DNA from: Phaeosaccion multiseriatum | Lineage: Eukaryota; Ochrophyta, other classes | DNA length: 64,000 bases | Assembly (NCBI GenBank): GCA_965112735.1 | Contig: OZ218952.1 | Span: forward strand, 5,704,001 to 5,768,000 | Direction of reading: 5' to 3' | Shown: positions 49,520 through 59,547 of the stretch, piece after piece | Layout: each line of letters starts with the position of its first letter | Position numbering within the stretch: the first letter of the stretch is position 1 | Position numbers and translations under genes: made by a program | Notes under the pieces: generated by a model | The model's database searches: none | Seen by the model: only the letters and a program-made list of their open reading frames with translations | Told to the model about the DNA's origin: nothing

Positions 49520-50611
49520 TCAGCAGGAGTTGGTGGTACGTCCCCAGCTCTGGCTGGCCCCTGCCACAGCGCCGTCACGTGCAGAAGCATCACCGCCACC
49601 GCCGCCGCCAGCAGTTGCAGTAGTAGGACCATTGCCACCGGCGCACTCCTTCGCAGGTTTTTCTGCTGCTCCCTTGGCCTTTGTTGCTGCGGTGGCACAC
49701 TCTTGCTCCCTTGCCATCATTTGCTGGGAAGGAAGGAGTGAGAGGACGTGGTGTGAGGAGCGAGGATAGATGGCTAGGATGAATGAAGACGGGTTTCCCC
49801 TGACAGACGCATGAAACAGTTTCAGTTCCAACTCAATCACCTTCTTGAGCTCCGCCAGCCTTGCTCTGCAGTCCGTCTTGCTCCTGCCCACGGACCGCGC
49901 CAGCGTCTTGAAGTGCTCCTTGAGAATGTACTCTCGAAACTGCTTGTCCTGCTCGGGGGTGAACTGAACCTGTGGACGACCACTGCCAGCCCTGCCTTTG
50001 CTTAAGAGGGAGGCGGAACGAGCCTTCCCCTTGGCCTGTGTGAGGAGGAAGGAGTGTGTGAGGAGCGAGGACGTGACAAAGAATGGCTGGAACCAGCCAA
50101 GGCCAGAATCAATCACCTTGTTCTTGAGCTCCACCAGCCTTGCTTTGCAGTCCGCCTTGCTCCTGCCCACGGACTGCGCCAGCGTTTTGAAGTGCTCCTT
50201 GCGAAGGAACTCTCGAATCTGCTCGTCCTGCTCGGGGGTGAACTGAACCAGTGAACGACTACTGGTGCCAGCCCTGCCTTTGCTTGAGCAGGAGGCGGAA
50301 CGAGCCTTCCCCTTGGCCTTTGTTGCTGCCGTCGTTCCCTGAGGAGGAAGCAAGGAGTGTGTGAGGAGCGAGGAGGTGACAAAGAATGGCTGGCTCCCAG
50401 AATCAATCACCTTGCTGAGCTCCACCAGCCTTTCTGCGCAGTCCGTCTTGCTCCTGCCCGTGGACTGCACCAGCTTGTTAAAGGGCTCCTCGCTAATGAA
50501 CTCTCGCAACTGCTCGTCCTGCTCGGTGGTGAACTGAACCTGTGGACGACCACTGCCACTGGCAAAACCCGTTTCTTGCTCACTCACCAAAGCACGTTGC
50601 TCCGTCGTCAT
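49520..50611 (-). CDS. Three-repeat Myb/SANT-like protein made of duplicated exons
   Basis: Four minus-strand exons are proposed: 50411-50611, 50117-50338, 49841-50035 and 49520-49723, giving 273 residues from MTTEQ to RTTNSC. Each of the first three carries one copy of an about 45-residue unit: VQFTxEQDxQxREFI, a middle helix, then GRSKTDC and ARLxEL. An acidic first helix, a linker and GRSxxxCxxRL in the third helix resemble Myb/SANT DNA-binding repeats. Exon starts also share a KAKGKARSAS and KGRAG linker. Introns of 72, 81 and 117 nt begin GTGATTGA; all are multiples of three and stop-free, so the whole stretch can also be read as one 420-codon frame. The upstream end is uncertain and further exons may exist up to about 51300. 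Confidence 0.65.
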   Translation of the reverse strand: MTTEQRALVSEQETGFASGSGRPQVQFTTEQDEQLREFISEEPFNKLVQSTGRSKTDCAERLVELSKVIDSGSQPFFVTSSLLTHSLLPPQGTTAATKAKGKARSASCSSKGRAGTSSRSLVQFTPEQDEQIREFLRKEHFKTLAQSVGRSKADCKARLVELKNKVIDSGLGWFQPFFVTSSLLTHSFLLTQAKGKARSASLLSKGRAGSGRPQVQFTPEQDKQFREYILKEHFKTLARSVGRSKTDCRARLAELKKVIELELKLFHASVRGNPSSFILAIYPRSSHHVLSLLPSQQMMAREQECATAATKAKGAAEKPAKECAGGNGPTTATAGGGGGGDASARDGAVAGASQSWGRTTNSC

Positions 50612-51241
50612 GGTATTCACACTCGCCACTCTCGAGCGGACGGAGGCTGCTGCTCCTTTCCCCTCCCCTGCCTCCGCCGCTGCGTGGCTGGCTGGGCCCC
50701 TGCCTCCGCAATTGCTGCTGCTGCTGCTGCTCCTCCTCTCTCTCTCATCCCCTGGAGGCCAGCTAATGCCTTGGTGAACCACGGGACCTGAAGGGGGAAG
50801 GCCTCTCTGCTAGGCTCCTCGAGCGAGGCGAGGAGACAGTCACCGCTCTTGTAGTAGCTACTTCTTGGCCGGATCCGACCGCAGCCAAGCCAGCTACGTC
50901 CAGCGCTCCGTCCTTCGTCAGCTCGGACAAACTCCTCTGTCGGGGCCGGGGGGGGGGGGGGTCGATGGACAAGAAATGAATCGATGAGCGACAAGCAACA
51001 GGCTGAGCTTCTTCCCCCCAATGTGCAGTCGGTCGAATTTGGGGGGGGGAAATAATAATAATAATAGGGGTCAGGACTCCCGCAGCCGTTAGAATTGGGA
51101 GAAAAGTCTGGTAGTGCATTCTCTAAACTTAAGGGTGTAATATATTCATCATTCTCTAAACCCCTCCTTGAGCATTCTCGCCATTTAGCACAGTAATTAA
51201 ACACTCGATTTGCGTAGCTACAAGTAAGAACGCCCAAGAAT
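50612..51241. other. Region upstream of the Myb-like gene
   Basis: A minus-strand open frame runs through much of this stretch and contains low-complexity proline and tyrosine runs from a G tract (50946-50961) and an ATA repeat. It may include a further exon or the promoter of the Myb-like gene. I cannot decide. Confidence 0.3.
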
Positions 51242-51754
51242 GCAGGAAAAGGACGCTGTGTGTGTGGGGGGGGGGAGGAGACCTTTGAGATCCCCACCGA
51301 TCCATGGTCTTTCGGCTTTTATCGCCTCTTCCCTTCTGTAGTTGTCAGCATTTCCGCAGCAGCACCCCCTTCCCGGGGGGGGGGGGGAGACGGGCGGGGG
51401 ATGCGCACGCCACGACGGAAATCGCATCAGGCTTGCCAAGAAGGGTCCTGCTGCTACTACTCCACCGTGGCTAGCCGCCGTAGCGCTGCGCCTGTTCTCT
51501 TGCAGAAGAAGGGCGGGCAAGCTGCCCATGAGCGATTTCCGTGGCGTGCACATCGGCTCCCCCTTCTCGGGGGAAGGGGGCGGGGTGCTGGTGCAGAAAT
51601 GCTGACAACTACGGAAGGGAAGAGGCGATGAAAGCCGAAAGACCATGGATCGGTGTGGTTCTCAAAGAGCTACGCGAAGAGCTATAGCACTTCTCCCAGC
51701 GTCCTTTTCCTGCGTACGTGCAAAAAAATTATTTGGGGCGATTTGGGCGATTTT
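51242..51754. mobile_element. Foldback element, copy 2 (opposite orientation to copy 1)
   Basis: Inverted arms (about 51284-51355 and 51592-51712) match those of copy 1. The middle, for example the segment containing GGGCGGGCAAGCTGCCCATG at about 51508, is the reverse complement of the middle of copy 1, so the element is inserted the other way round. In the left arm the AGAAGCGCTATAGC part is replaced by a GT/G-rich tract. The right end extends into GGGCGATTTGGGCGATTT, matching the left end of copy 1. Confidence 0.85.
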
Positions 51755-51790
51755 TACGCAAATCGAGTGTTAAATTGACTAAATATATTC

Positions 51791-52672
51791 GCTCACTGAC
51801 TCACTCATCCACTTGCTCACTCACTCACTCACTCACTCACTCACTCACTCACTCACTCACTCACTCACTCACTCACTCACTCACTCACTCACTCACTCAC
51901 TCACTCACTCACTCACTCACTCACTCACCCACTCACTCACTCACTCACTCACTCACTCACTCACTCACTCACTCACTCACTCATTCACCCACTCACCCAC
52001 TCACCCACTCCATTTCCTCACTCATTCACTCACTCACTCACTCACGCACCCACTCACGCACTCACTCACTCACTCACTCACTCACTCACTCATTCACTCA
52101 CTCACTCACTCACTCACTCACTCACTCACTCACTCACTCATTCACCCACTCACCCACTCACCCACTCCACTTCCTCACTCATTCACTCACTCACTCACTG
52201 ACGCACCCACTCACGCACTCCCTCATTCACTCACTCACTCACTCACCCACCCACCCAATCACTCACTCACTCACTCATTCACTCACTCAATCACTCACTC
52301 ACTCACTCACCCACGCACCCACCTACTCACTCACTCACTCACTCACTCAATCACTCACTCACTCACTCACTCACTCACTCACCCACGCACCCACCTACTC
52401 ACTCACTCACTCACTCACGCACCCACCTACTCACTCACTCACTCACTCACGCACCCACCTACTCACTCACTCACTCACTCACTCACTCTCTCTCTCACTC
52501 ACTCACTCACTCACTCACTCACTCACTCACTCACTCACTCACTCACTCACTCACTCACTCACTCACTCACTCCCTCACTCACTCACTCACCCATTCACTC
52601 ACTCACTCACTCACTCACTCACTCACTCACTCACCCATTCACTCACTCACTCACTCACCCATTCACTCACTC
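51791..52672. repeat. About 880-bp (CTCA)n microsatellite
   Basis: This is almost pure CTCA with interspersed ATTCACC, ACGCACC and ACCTACT variants that recur as higher-order blocks. It ends exactly where duplicated fragment B begins. Long open frames on the plus strand (Thr-His-Ser-Leu repeats) are translation artefacts. Confidence 0.97.
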
Positions 52673-52983
52673 ATTGGCGGAAATACGTCAAGGGGCCTCC
52701 CTTGTGACAAATTATGTGCCAGCCATGAGCTGCGGCGCCGCGGAGAGTGTCTCCTTCAAGTGGGGAGCCCTCCACACAGCGCGATATGTGTCTCTCACCC
52801 GGTCCTGTACCCCCTCCTCACTCACGCTCGCGCCCACACCCACGCTCGCACCCACGCACGCACCCACGCCGCTACTGCTACTCACAGCCGTGGTCAGCAC
52901 TCCCTTGATGGCAGCACGCTGTCAAGGCGCAGCTCGGGCTCTGAGGGCAGCAAGTGGTCATAGTCCCTCACGTTCTCCTCCTC
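52668..52983 (-). pseudogene. Duplicated gene fragment, copy B
   Basis: It is a near-identical copy of 46022-46372. Relative to copy A it lacks 19 bases in the RLDSVLP exon (near 52911) and about 8 bases in the intron. The 19-base loss shifts the reading frame and leads to an early stop after LPSREC, so copy B is the broken one unless copy A carries an insertion. Unlike A, its upstream side (52984-53480) is retained. Confidence 0.6.
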
Positions 52984-53753
52984 CCCCTTCCTCTCTCTCG
53001 CCCCCACCATCCTCCTCCCTCTGCCGTTTGTCTTCCTCCTCCCTCTGCTTCACCACCTCGTCCCTCACCTTCTTCCCCGCTTGTCGTAGAAACTTGATCA
53101 TCCTCTCCACACATCCCTTTCGTCTTCCTTCCCCAGCCAGGGTCGTGCCCGGCCGACCACGTCAAGTCGGGAGGGTCCACAAAGAGAGGCAGCCAGGCCG
53201 CCGTCGGGGCAGCAGCAGCAGCAGCCTCCTTCCCCTCCTGCCCATATGCCTTTGGCGTCTCCTCCCCATACGCCTTTGCTCGCTCTACTTGGTCGGTCTC
53301 CCTCTCCCCTTCGTCTCCTCTTCTAATTTGTTACGTGCCTTTCCTGGTCCTACTGTACCCTTCGTCTCCTCTTCTAATTTGTTACGTGCCTTTCCTGGTC
53401 CTACTGTACAGCCAGGACGAGCGTACCTCGTTGCTGGACGGCTTCGGGGACGAAGTTGCCCTACCTTCCCATGAGCCCATATTCCCTTAAGGGTGGGGGA
53501 GAGCTGTAAAGTACGCCGGCTGGCGCGGGCAATGGCTCACAGCGTGCCTGCTTTTTATCTGCGCAGTGAAGGGAGAGGGGCTGTGGAGAGAGAGACACAG
53601 GCAGGGAGGAGAGGAGATACTATGTGCGAGAGAAGGGGGAACATAACCAGGGCCCGACTGTTCGTTCTGTTTATATTTTAATTGAGTATAGCGACAAGAA
53701 GATGGGTGTAGCATGGGGGCAAGACCCCTGGCGTCTAAAAAAGTGGGGGTGTT
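52984..53753 (-). other. Possible 5' part of fragment B gene, with a 51-bp tandem duplication
   Basis: On the minus strand this stretch has protein-like frames, including PTAAWLPLFVDPPDLTWSAG and a charged helix FLRQAGKKVRDEVVKQREED, but no consistent exon chain was found. A perfect 51-bp unit is repeated in tandem at 53307-53357 and 53358-53408. In one frame it encodes TVGPGKARNKLEEETKG twice, followed by RGRPTK and a stop. From 53480 to 53753 I see nothing. Confidence 0.35.
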
Positions 53754-55988
53754 TTATAGGTCAATGTCGAGCTGGATCTTGGGCTGCACCCGGAGTAGTG
53801 GCACGGGACTAGCTCCTCGCATGTCGTCTGCTTCCTTGGGCGCGTCGTTGGCGTATCCGAGAGTCACCGAGTGTGGCCCGTGCCGATACCCTCCAAAAGC
53901 CTGGGCGTTCCCGACCCCTATTTGCCGAATCATACCTACCAAAGAGAGGCCTGCGCTGATGGACGCCTTGGTGTCGCCCGTGGGTGGCTTAATGTCCGTG
54001 GCGCTGCTGGCGCCCTTGTCCGCATCCTTCTCCACTTTTTGCAGCATCTTGAGCTGCGCTGCGGGGGACTCAGGGAACTTGTCCGAAAAGTCCTGTAGGT
54101 CGGCCTCCAGCTCCTCGTACGCACCTGGGTATGTACATGTTCATGTAATTGTGGGGTGGAGGGAGGGAAGGACGGAGGGAGCGAGGGAGTGGAGAGATGG
54201 GGTAAGGGAGTGGAGGGAGAGAGGGAGGGAAGGAGGTAGTGGTGATAATAGTACTCAGGCACGGTGCAATGGTAGGGTGTGATTGGTGTGATCCATCAGT
54301 GAGGAAGTCAGCAGATAGCGAGCGAGGGAGGGAGGGAGGGAGGGAGGGAGTGGAGGGGGGGAGTGAGGAAAGAAGGGAGCGGGAGGGGGAGGGAAGGAGG
54401 AACGAAGGGGGGAAAGGGAAGGAGCGACGGAGGGAGGGAGGAAGGAAGAAAGGGGGGGAAGGAGGGAGGGAGAAGTAGTAGCAGTAGAAGGTGTAGTAGT
54501 AGTAGTAGCAGCAGCAGTAGTAGGTAATAAACCTACTACTACTACTGCTGCTACTACTACTACTAGTCACGTACGGTGCAATGGTCCAGACTTGGGCCAC
54601 GTACAACGTTATACGATTTCAAGACAATGAAGCCACGTACCGTCGATACCTAGCAAGTCCTCCATGACTGGCGGGACAAGCTCGGATGCCGCCGCCTCGA
54701 AGGCAAACAACGTCTTACGGAGTACGTCGGCCTCCGTGTCCTCCGTAAGCTTGTCCTGCGAAAAGAGGCTCAGCAACTCGCTCTTGTAGCCCTTGAGCGC
54801 GTCTGCGCAGAGCATCTGCAGCTGCGTTACAAACAGCTCCTCCACTGCGCCCTCCATGAAGGACACGAGCTCGGCTCTCCGCTGAGCGCGGAGCGGCGTG
54901 ACGCTGTACCGGAGCGTCTTATCGTCAAAGCTCTCCACGAGGAGCTTGTACTTTTGGGTAACGCTGCGGCCAAAATGCTTGACAGTCTCGCCCGAGCCGT
55001 ACACGGTGCTTCTCCACTTGTTGACGGCGCGCCCGATTTCGGCGCTCGCCTCGCTGTACACCAGATCGATGCGCTGCACGGGCAGCAAGTCTACCCAGCC
55101 GGGGAGGGCAATCTTGTCCCCCTTCCGGAGCCGCCCCCACACCTCCTTTACTTGGCGCAACAGCTCGGCGCCAGACTTTGCGGTGTCGGGCCTGGGCAGG
55201 GCCAACACTCTCTCCTTCAGCTCCGCTCCTCCGCTCTGGTACTCCGCTTTACTATATATTGGGTGGCTCTGCTTCAGCATCGTCACGTCGAACAAGTCGG
55301 ACACCATTTTGCTGCTTTCCTTCCGAACCGCACCGGCCTCGTTCCATGCCCGTTGCAAGTCCCTCATCACAGCCGCCTCCAAACTGTCCCCGTCCGCAGC
55401 GTCTGCAGCGTCCTCCGAATCGGCCGCCGCCGCCGCCGCCGCCTCAACAGGAGGAGGAGTAGGAGGCGTGTCATGTACGACAATCAAGAGCGGCACCGGG
55501 CTCTCCCTCGCGGCGCATTCACTGCACAGCGCCTTGAGCGTTGCCACATTGCTCGGGACGTGCCGCCCCACGTCACTGCACCACATATTCATAATGATTG
55601 CATCACTCACAGCAGCAGACAGCGCGGCCGATTGTGTCCCGTCGCAGTCCAGGAGGACGAGTAGCGAGTCGTCGGCCCCCGCCACAGCCCCTGCGCATGC
55701 CTGGGGGGCACCCTCACCCGGAGCCGCTGCCAGAGGCGAGCGCACCTTGAAATCCGTGCCAAAGGCCTCGTTGAGCAAAGCGCTCTTCCCAGAGCCTTTG
55801 CACCCCACTACCGCCACCACGGACAGCTCGGAGGACCCCTTTGTGAGCGCAGCAAAGTCTGCCCCCGACGCAACCAACCTCGTCCCCTGCCCATTGATGA
55901 GAGGCACAACCTTGGCTGCATGCGCGCCGCGTCCTGCCGCCGCTGCGCACAGGTACCCTACAGCGCACAAGGGAAGCGCAACCCTCAT
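53754..55988 (-). CDS. RHD3/Sey1-like dynamin-family GTPase with signal peptide
   Basis: Two minus-strand exons, 54641-55988 and 53754-54124, encode 572 residues. The N terminus MRVALPLCAVGYLCAAAAGR is a typical signal peptide. The GTPase domain has a P-loop GCKGSGKS (62-69) followed by ALLNEAFGTDF, a G3-like LLDCDGT, SDAIIMNMWCSDVGR and LLIVVHD in the G4 position. These match RHD3/Sey1/atlastin GTPases, which fuse ER tubules. A helical bundle follows (KYKLLVESFDD, MEGAVEELFVTQLQMLCADA). Known RHD3 proteins end with a cytosolic-facing membrane hairpin. This one lacks any C-terminal hydrophobic segment and ends QPKIQLDIDL. A lumenal or secreted location is implied, which is unexpected for the family. 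Its start is 178 bp from that of FHIP. Confidence 0.8.
54492..54566. repeat. Long hairpin of GTA/GCA and TAC/TGC triplets in an intron
   Basis: GTAGTAGTAGTAGCAGCAGC followed by AGTAGTAGG, an 8-base spacer and CTACTACTACTACTGCTGC form a near-perfect inverted repeat with about 25-30 bp arms inside the RHD3-like intron (54125-54640). The rest of the intron is rich in GGGA repeats. Confidence 0.85.
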
Positions 55989-56166
55989 CTCCAGCCCAGC
56001 AACAACACAACACAGTGTCGTGGGGTTGGGGGGGGGGGGGATTTTCTGGGGGGAACAACCACAACCTGGAAACCCTCTTGCTCTGTTCGGGCTGCCCCCC
56101 CCTTTTGGCGATTTGGCTTTAAGCCCTTTTTTTTCCCCCTTTGGACCCTTGTGCCCTTGGCCTGAA
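55989..56166. promoter_or_regulatory. Short divergent promoter, RHD3-like / FHIP
   Basis: A 178-bp gap with G, C and T homopolymer runs (56028-56040, 56096-56103, 56128-56135). No TATA box is seen. Function is inferred from layout. Confidence 0.4.
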
Positions 56167-59100
56167 ATGAATGGATTGTTTCGCCTGAGACGCAAGAGGG
56201 GCGCTGGGGAGAAGAGCGGCGAGGATGGGACGGCAGTCCCAGCACGGCAGCTGTACCGAGACTGGGACCACGCCGAGGAGAAGAGCAAAAGCAGCACTAG
56301 TGAAAAACAAGAAGGGTCGGAAACTCCGGCAGGAGAACTTTACCGAGCCTGGGAGTACAATGAGGAGGGGGAGACTAGTGGCAAGATGGAGGCCAAGCCG
56401 CAAAGAGCGCCCCTGAGGCGGCGGAGCAGTCACAGCATGGACTGGCTCAAGGCCAAGGCCAAATCCGTGGTGAATGTAGTGCACGCCAATGTGGAGAGCT
56501 ACATTGGCGAGGATTCCGGCACCACGGGAGCAGCAGAGGCGCGCAGCTCATGGGCAGGCTTTGGGGCGACAGGGCCTGGACGGCGCAGCTCCTGGTCTGA
56601 TTTGTACAATGAGCGCTGCGAAGGCAACTTGGTGGAGTTCCAAAAAAGGGTGGGCAGAGTAATCGAGACCATTGGAGAGTTGAGCCTCGCGGGGGACCAG
56701 GATCCCATGGAAGGTGCGAGGCTGTTAGTGGAAAGTAGCGTCAAGGACGACATCACTGCAGTCCTCAGCTTACTCAACGAGGAGGACCGCCAGAGCTGTG
56801 CATTGGAGAACATGCTGTATGAGGGCATGGAGGGCGGAGAGGGCGACGAGGTTGGTGGTGGGGGGAGCAGCGGCAACGTGGCTTACCCTTGCCTCGAGTA
56901 TTTCCTAGAGGCGCGAGTCATCAAAGTGTTTTGCCAGCTGGGCATTGAGGACCGGCCCGTCGGAACCATGGCATACATGCTGGGCACCATCGCGACTCTC
57001 TTGACCAAGATCCGGCACCCGTTGCTACCTTCGGCTTCTGTGCACTATCCCGTGGGGCGCCTCATCCATTCCGCTTCCAATTACATGGCGGCAAAACGGA
57101 CTATATCCGCCAAAGCGTCGTCGGAAGCGCATCAGCAGCAGGAGGAGTGGCGCGCACGGTCCAAGCGCGTCACACACATGGTGAGAGTGAGAGGGCGACA
57201 GCGAGACCGAAAAACCATCTGCTCCTCCTGCTGCTGTCTTCCCTTGGACTCAACCCCCATTTGCCGCTTTTCTCCTTCCATTCTCCATTCTCCAAGTACC
57301 TCGCATACCTGTTGCAGGCCGTGTGGAGGAGGCTGAGAGAAGACAGTGCTCACCTCGACTTCTTTCTCGCGGTGGATCGTTCTATTGGACACGTGGAGCT
57401 GGAAATCTTCACCTCGCTCCTCCCTTTGCTGCAGGTGCAAAGCAAGACTGGGCTCTTTGCGCAACAGGCATGTCTTGTCGCAGTCAGTGTGTCTGATCCC
57501 CGCTCGGCCCTGTACATTGCCCGACACACCACGCTTTGCCAAGACCTTGCCGTACTGCTGGCCAAGTCTTGGCAGAGCGTCGTGTGTGCACCGCCGACTG
57601 ATGACTCGGGCTGCTCGAAGGACTCGGAGAAGGGGGTGGTGCACCTCCTGAAACACTTGAGATTTGCTGGTGCGGTGGGAATGGCCGCCGCTCTGCGCAA
57701 GCCGAGCTGGAAAAACGCCGATGCAGAGGTGCTGCGCTTGCTCAGTGCTCGGACAAAAGAGGAGGAGGAGCAGGAGGAGGAGGAGGAGGAGGAGACAGAC
57801 GAGGCGGACGACAGTGGGCAGACCGGCTCTGGGCCAGTGGGAGTGGCCCTCGTGCAGGCAGTGAGGAGCCTCTTTTTGGAAATGGAAGTCGGCGCCGCGC
57901 TGCTGGATCCCTCAGAGGCTCTTGCGGCGCAGGCCATGTCGGTGACAGAGCGCATTGTGAGGGAGTTGGGGCGCGACAGCATGGGGTGGACTGTGGGAGC
58001 AGCCCATTCGCTGTCGACACAACACATCAGGTAGGTGGATGCTTGTTTGCGTGGGCTCGTGCCTCCTCCTCTCTCTGAAGCTCGTTTTGCATAACTCTCT
58101 CTCTCTCTCTCTCTCTCTGCTGCTCCAGTCCGGTGTTGCGGGAACTGCTCGCCTTCCTCTTCCAGGAAAACACGCAGCAGGACAAGAGCCCCTGCAGCGG
58201 GACGGACTTCTCCCTGCGACGCACTCTGCTGCACCGAGTCGAGTCGCAGTCTACTGAGCTCAGCATGGCTGCCATGGAGCTTCTCTCTACAGCCCTCGAC
58301 GTCATTAGTTCAACCAGAGAGGATCGAGTCTTGTTTTCCCTGGTGCTTGGCTGCCCCCCAGGAGGAGAAGGGGCGGGCGAAGGAGGCAAATCATGGGGTC
58401 AACTGTGCCAGGCTTTAGAGGGGATGCAGCTGAACTCTGACTATATTGATCAGTTTTGCCGGGCTTTTCCGGGCTCGCCCATACACCCAGACGCTCTGGC
58501 CACAGCGCAGGGGCGAGAGCAAATGAAGGTGTACATGCAAGACGCCCATCGCGCTCACGTACGGCATCTTGTCCAGCAGGGCGAGCGCCTGTCGCTGCTG
58601 GGGCGGGGGGGAGAAGGAGGAGGAGGGGGAGGACAAGTACCAGAGAAGGCACCCCTCGAGCCGCAGGCTGAAGTTGATGAGGACGCCATTATGAGGGACT
58701 TTGCCGACGAGATTTCGGCCATGGCACGACAAACGGGCTTGCTTGGGCTCCTCTTGCGGCGCCTGGCGGAGCTGTTCAACAGACCCATGGAGGAGAGCGT
58801 GCCGCTCAGTACCATGCTCACGACCCTCACCACAAAGGCTCTGCTTCCAGGTGGAGAAAAGAAGGGAATGTTGCCGCTACTTCGCTTTGCTCTCTTTGGC
58901 AATCCGTCGGGAGGCAAACACATCAGTATGGCCAGCGTGCTACAAGACCTCTGGAGGCACGCGCAGGATCGGCTCGCGTGCATGGAAAATGCGACGTCAA
59001 AGCTGAAGCGAGTGGAGCAGGACTTAGGAGTGTGTCTGGAGAATGGCGACGGGCAGGGGCGGCAAGACGAGGATGAGGAAGGGGACCAGGAGGACACCCT

Positions 59101-59491
59101 CGGTGATGGCGAGGAGGAACGTATCCTTCGCTCCATCGTGTTTCTCGAGGAGATGCTGAAGGAGGTCTACTGCTCACTGTGCACTGCCGCAACTGTTGGA
59201 GGAGTGAGAAGCAAGGCTCTAGAAGAGTTCCTGTCCAGCACCACCCCTGAGGAGGAGGAGATGGAAGAAGAGGCCAGTGATGCCGAAGACGCTGCCGCCG
59301 AGCGGACGAGTCACGACACTTTGGGGTCGCAAGGGCAAGACCAGGAGGAGGACGACGAGGGGGAGGAGGAGGAGGAGGAGGATCAGGAAGAAGAAGAAGT
59401 GGGAGAGGAGAACTTAGAAGAGAGTGTGCAAGCCTTTTTGAGGGACTTGAGCGTATCCATTCACGGCGAAACATCCCCCCCGGGATCATGA
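56167..59491 (+). CDS. FHIP (FTS- and Hook-interacting protein) family member
   Basis: Three exons, 56167-57180, 57318-58030 and 58129-59491, encode 1,029 residues. The diagnostic segment is around residues 235-320: YPCLEYFLEARVIKVFCQLG, GTMAYMLGTIATLLTKIRHP, LLPSASVHYPVGRLI, then WRRLREDSAHLDFFL and LFAQQACLVAVSVSD. This is the FHIP (FAM160/RAI16-like) architecture. FHIPs join FTS and Hook to link cargo, often Rab-marked endosomes, to dynein. A short N-terminal repeat is visible: PARQLYRDWDHAEE and PAGELYRAWEYNEE. The middle and C terminus carry acidic runs (57761-57805 and 59355-59415). Exon 2 could instead start at 57294, adding eight residues in frame. An antisense-to-RHD3 open frame upstream of 56167 is not coding. 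Confidence 0.86.
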
Positions 59492-59547
59492 CAGTGGTTA
59501 ACCCAAGAGCCACTGGTTGTACGTCTTAGAGTATGTAATTAGTTGTT

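Noticed and set aside
51718-53474. Two long open frames of Thr-His-Ser-Leu repeats (329 and 553 codons)
   Set aside because: They are read-through of the CTCA microsatellite and then of duplicated fragment B on the non-coding strand. No start context, domain or splice structure supports them.
54898-56166. Upstream extension of the FHIP frame to an 812-codon ORF
   Set aside because: It is antisense to the RHD3-like GTPase exon, whose motifs are unmistakable. The FHIP-like reading begins only after ATG 56167.
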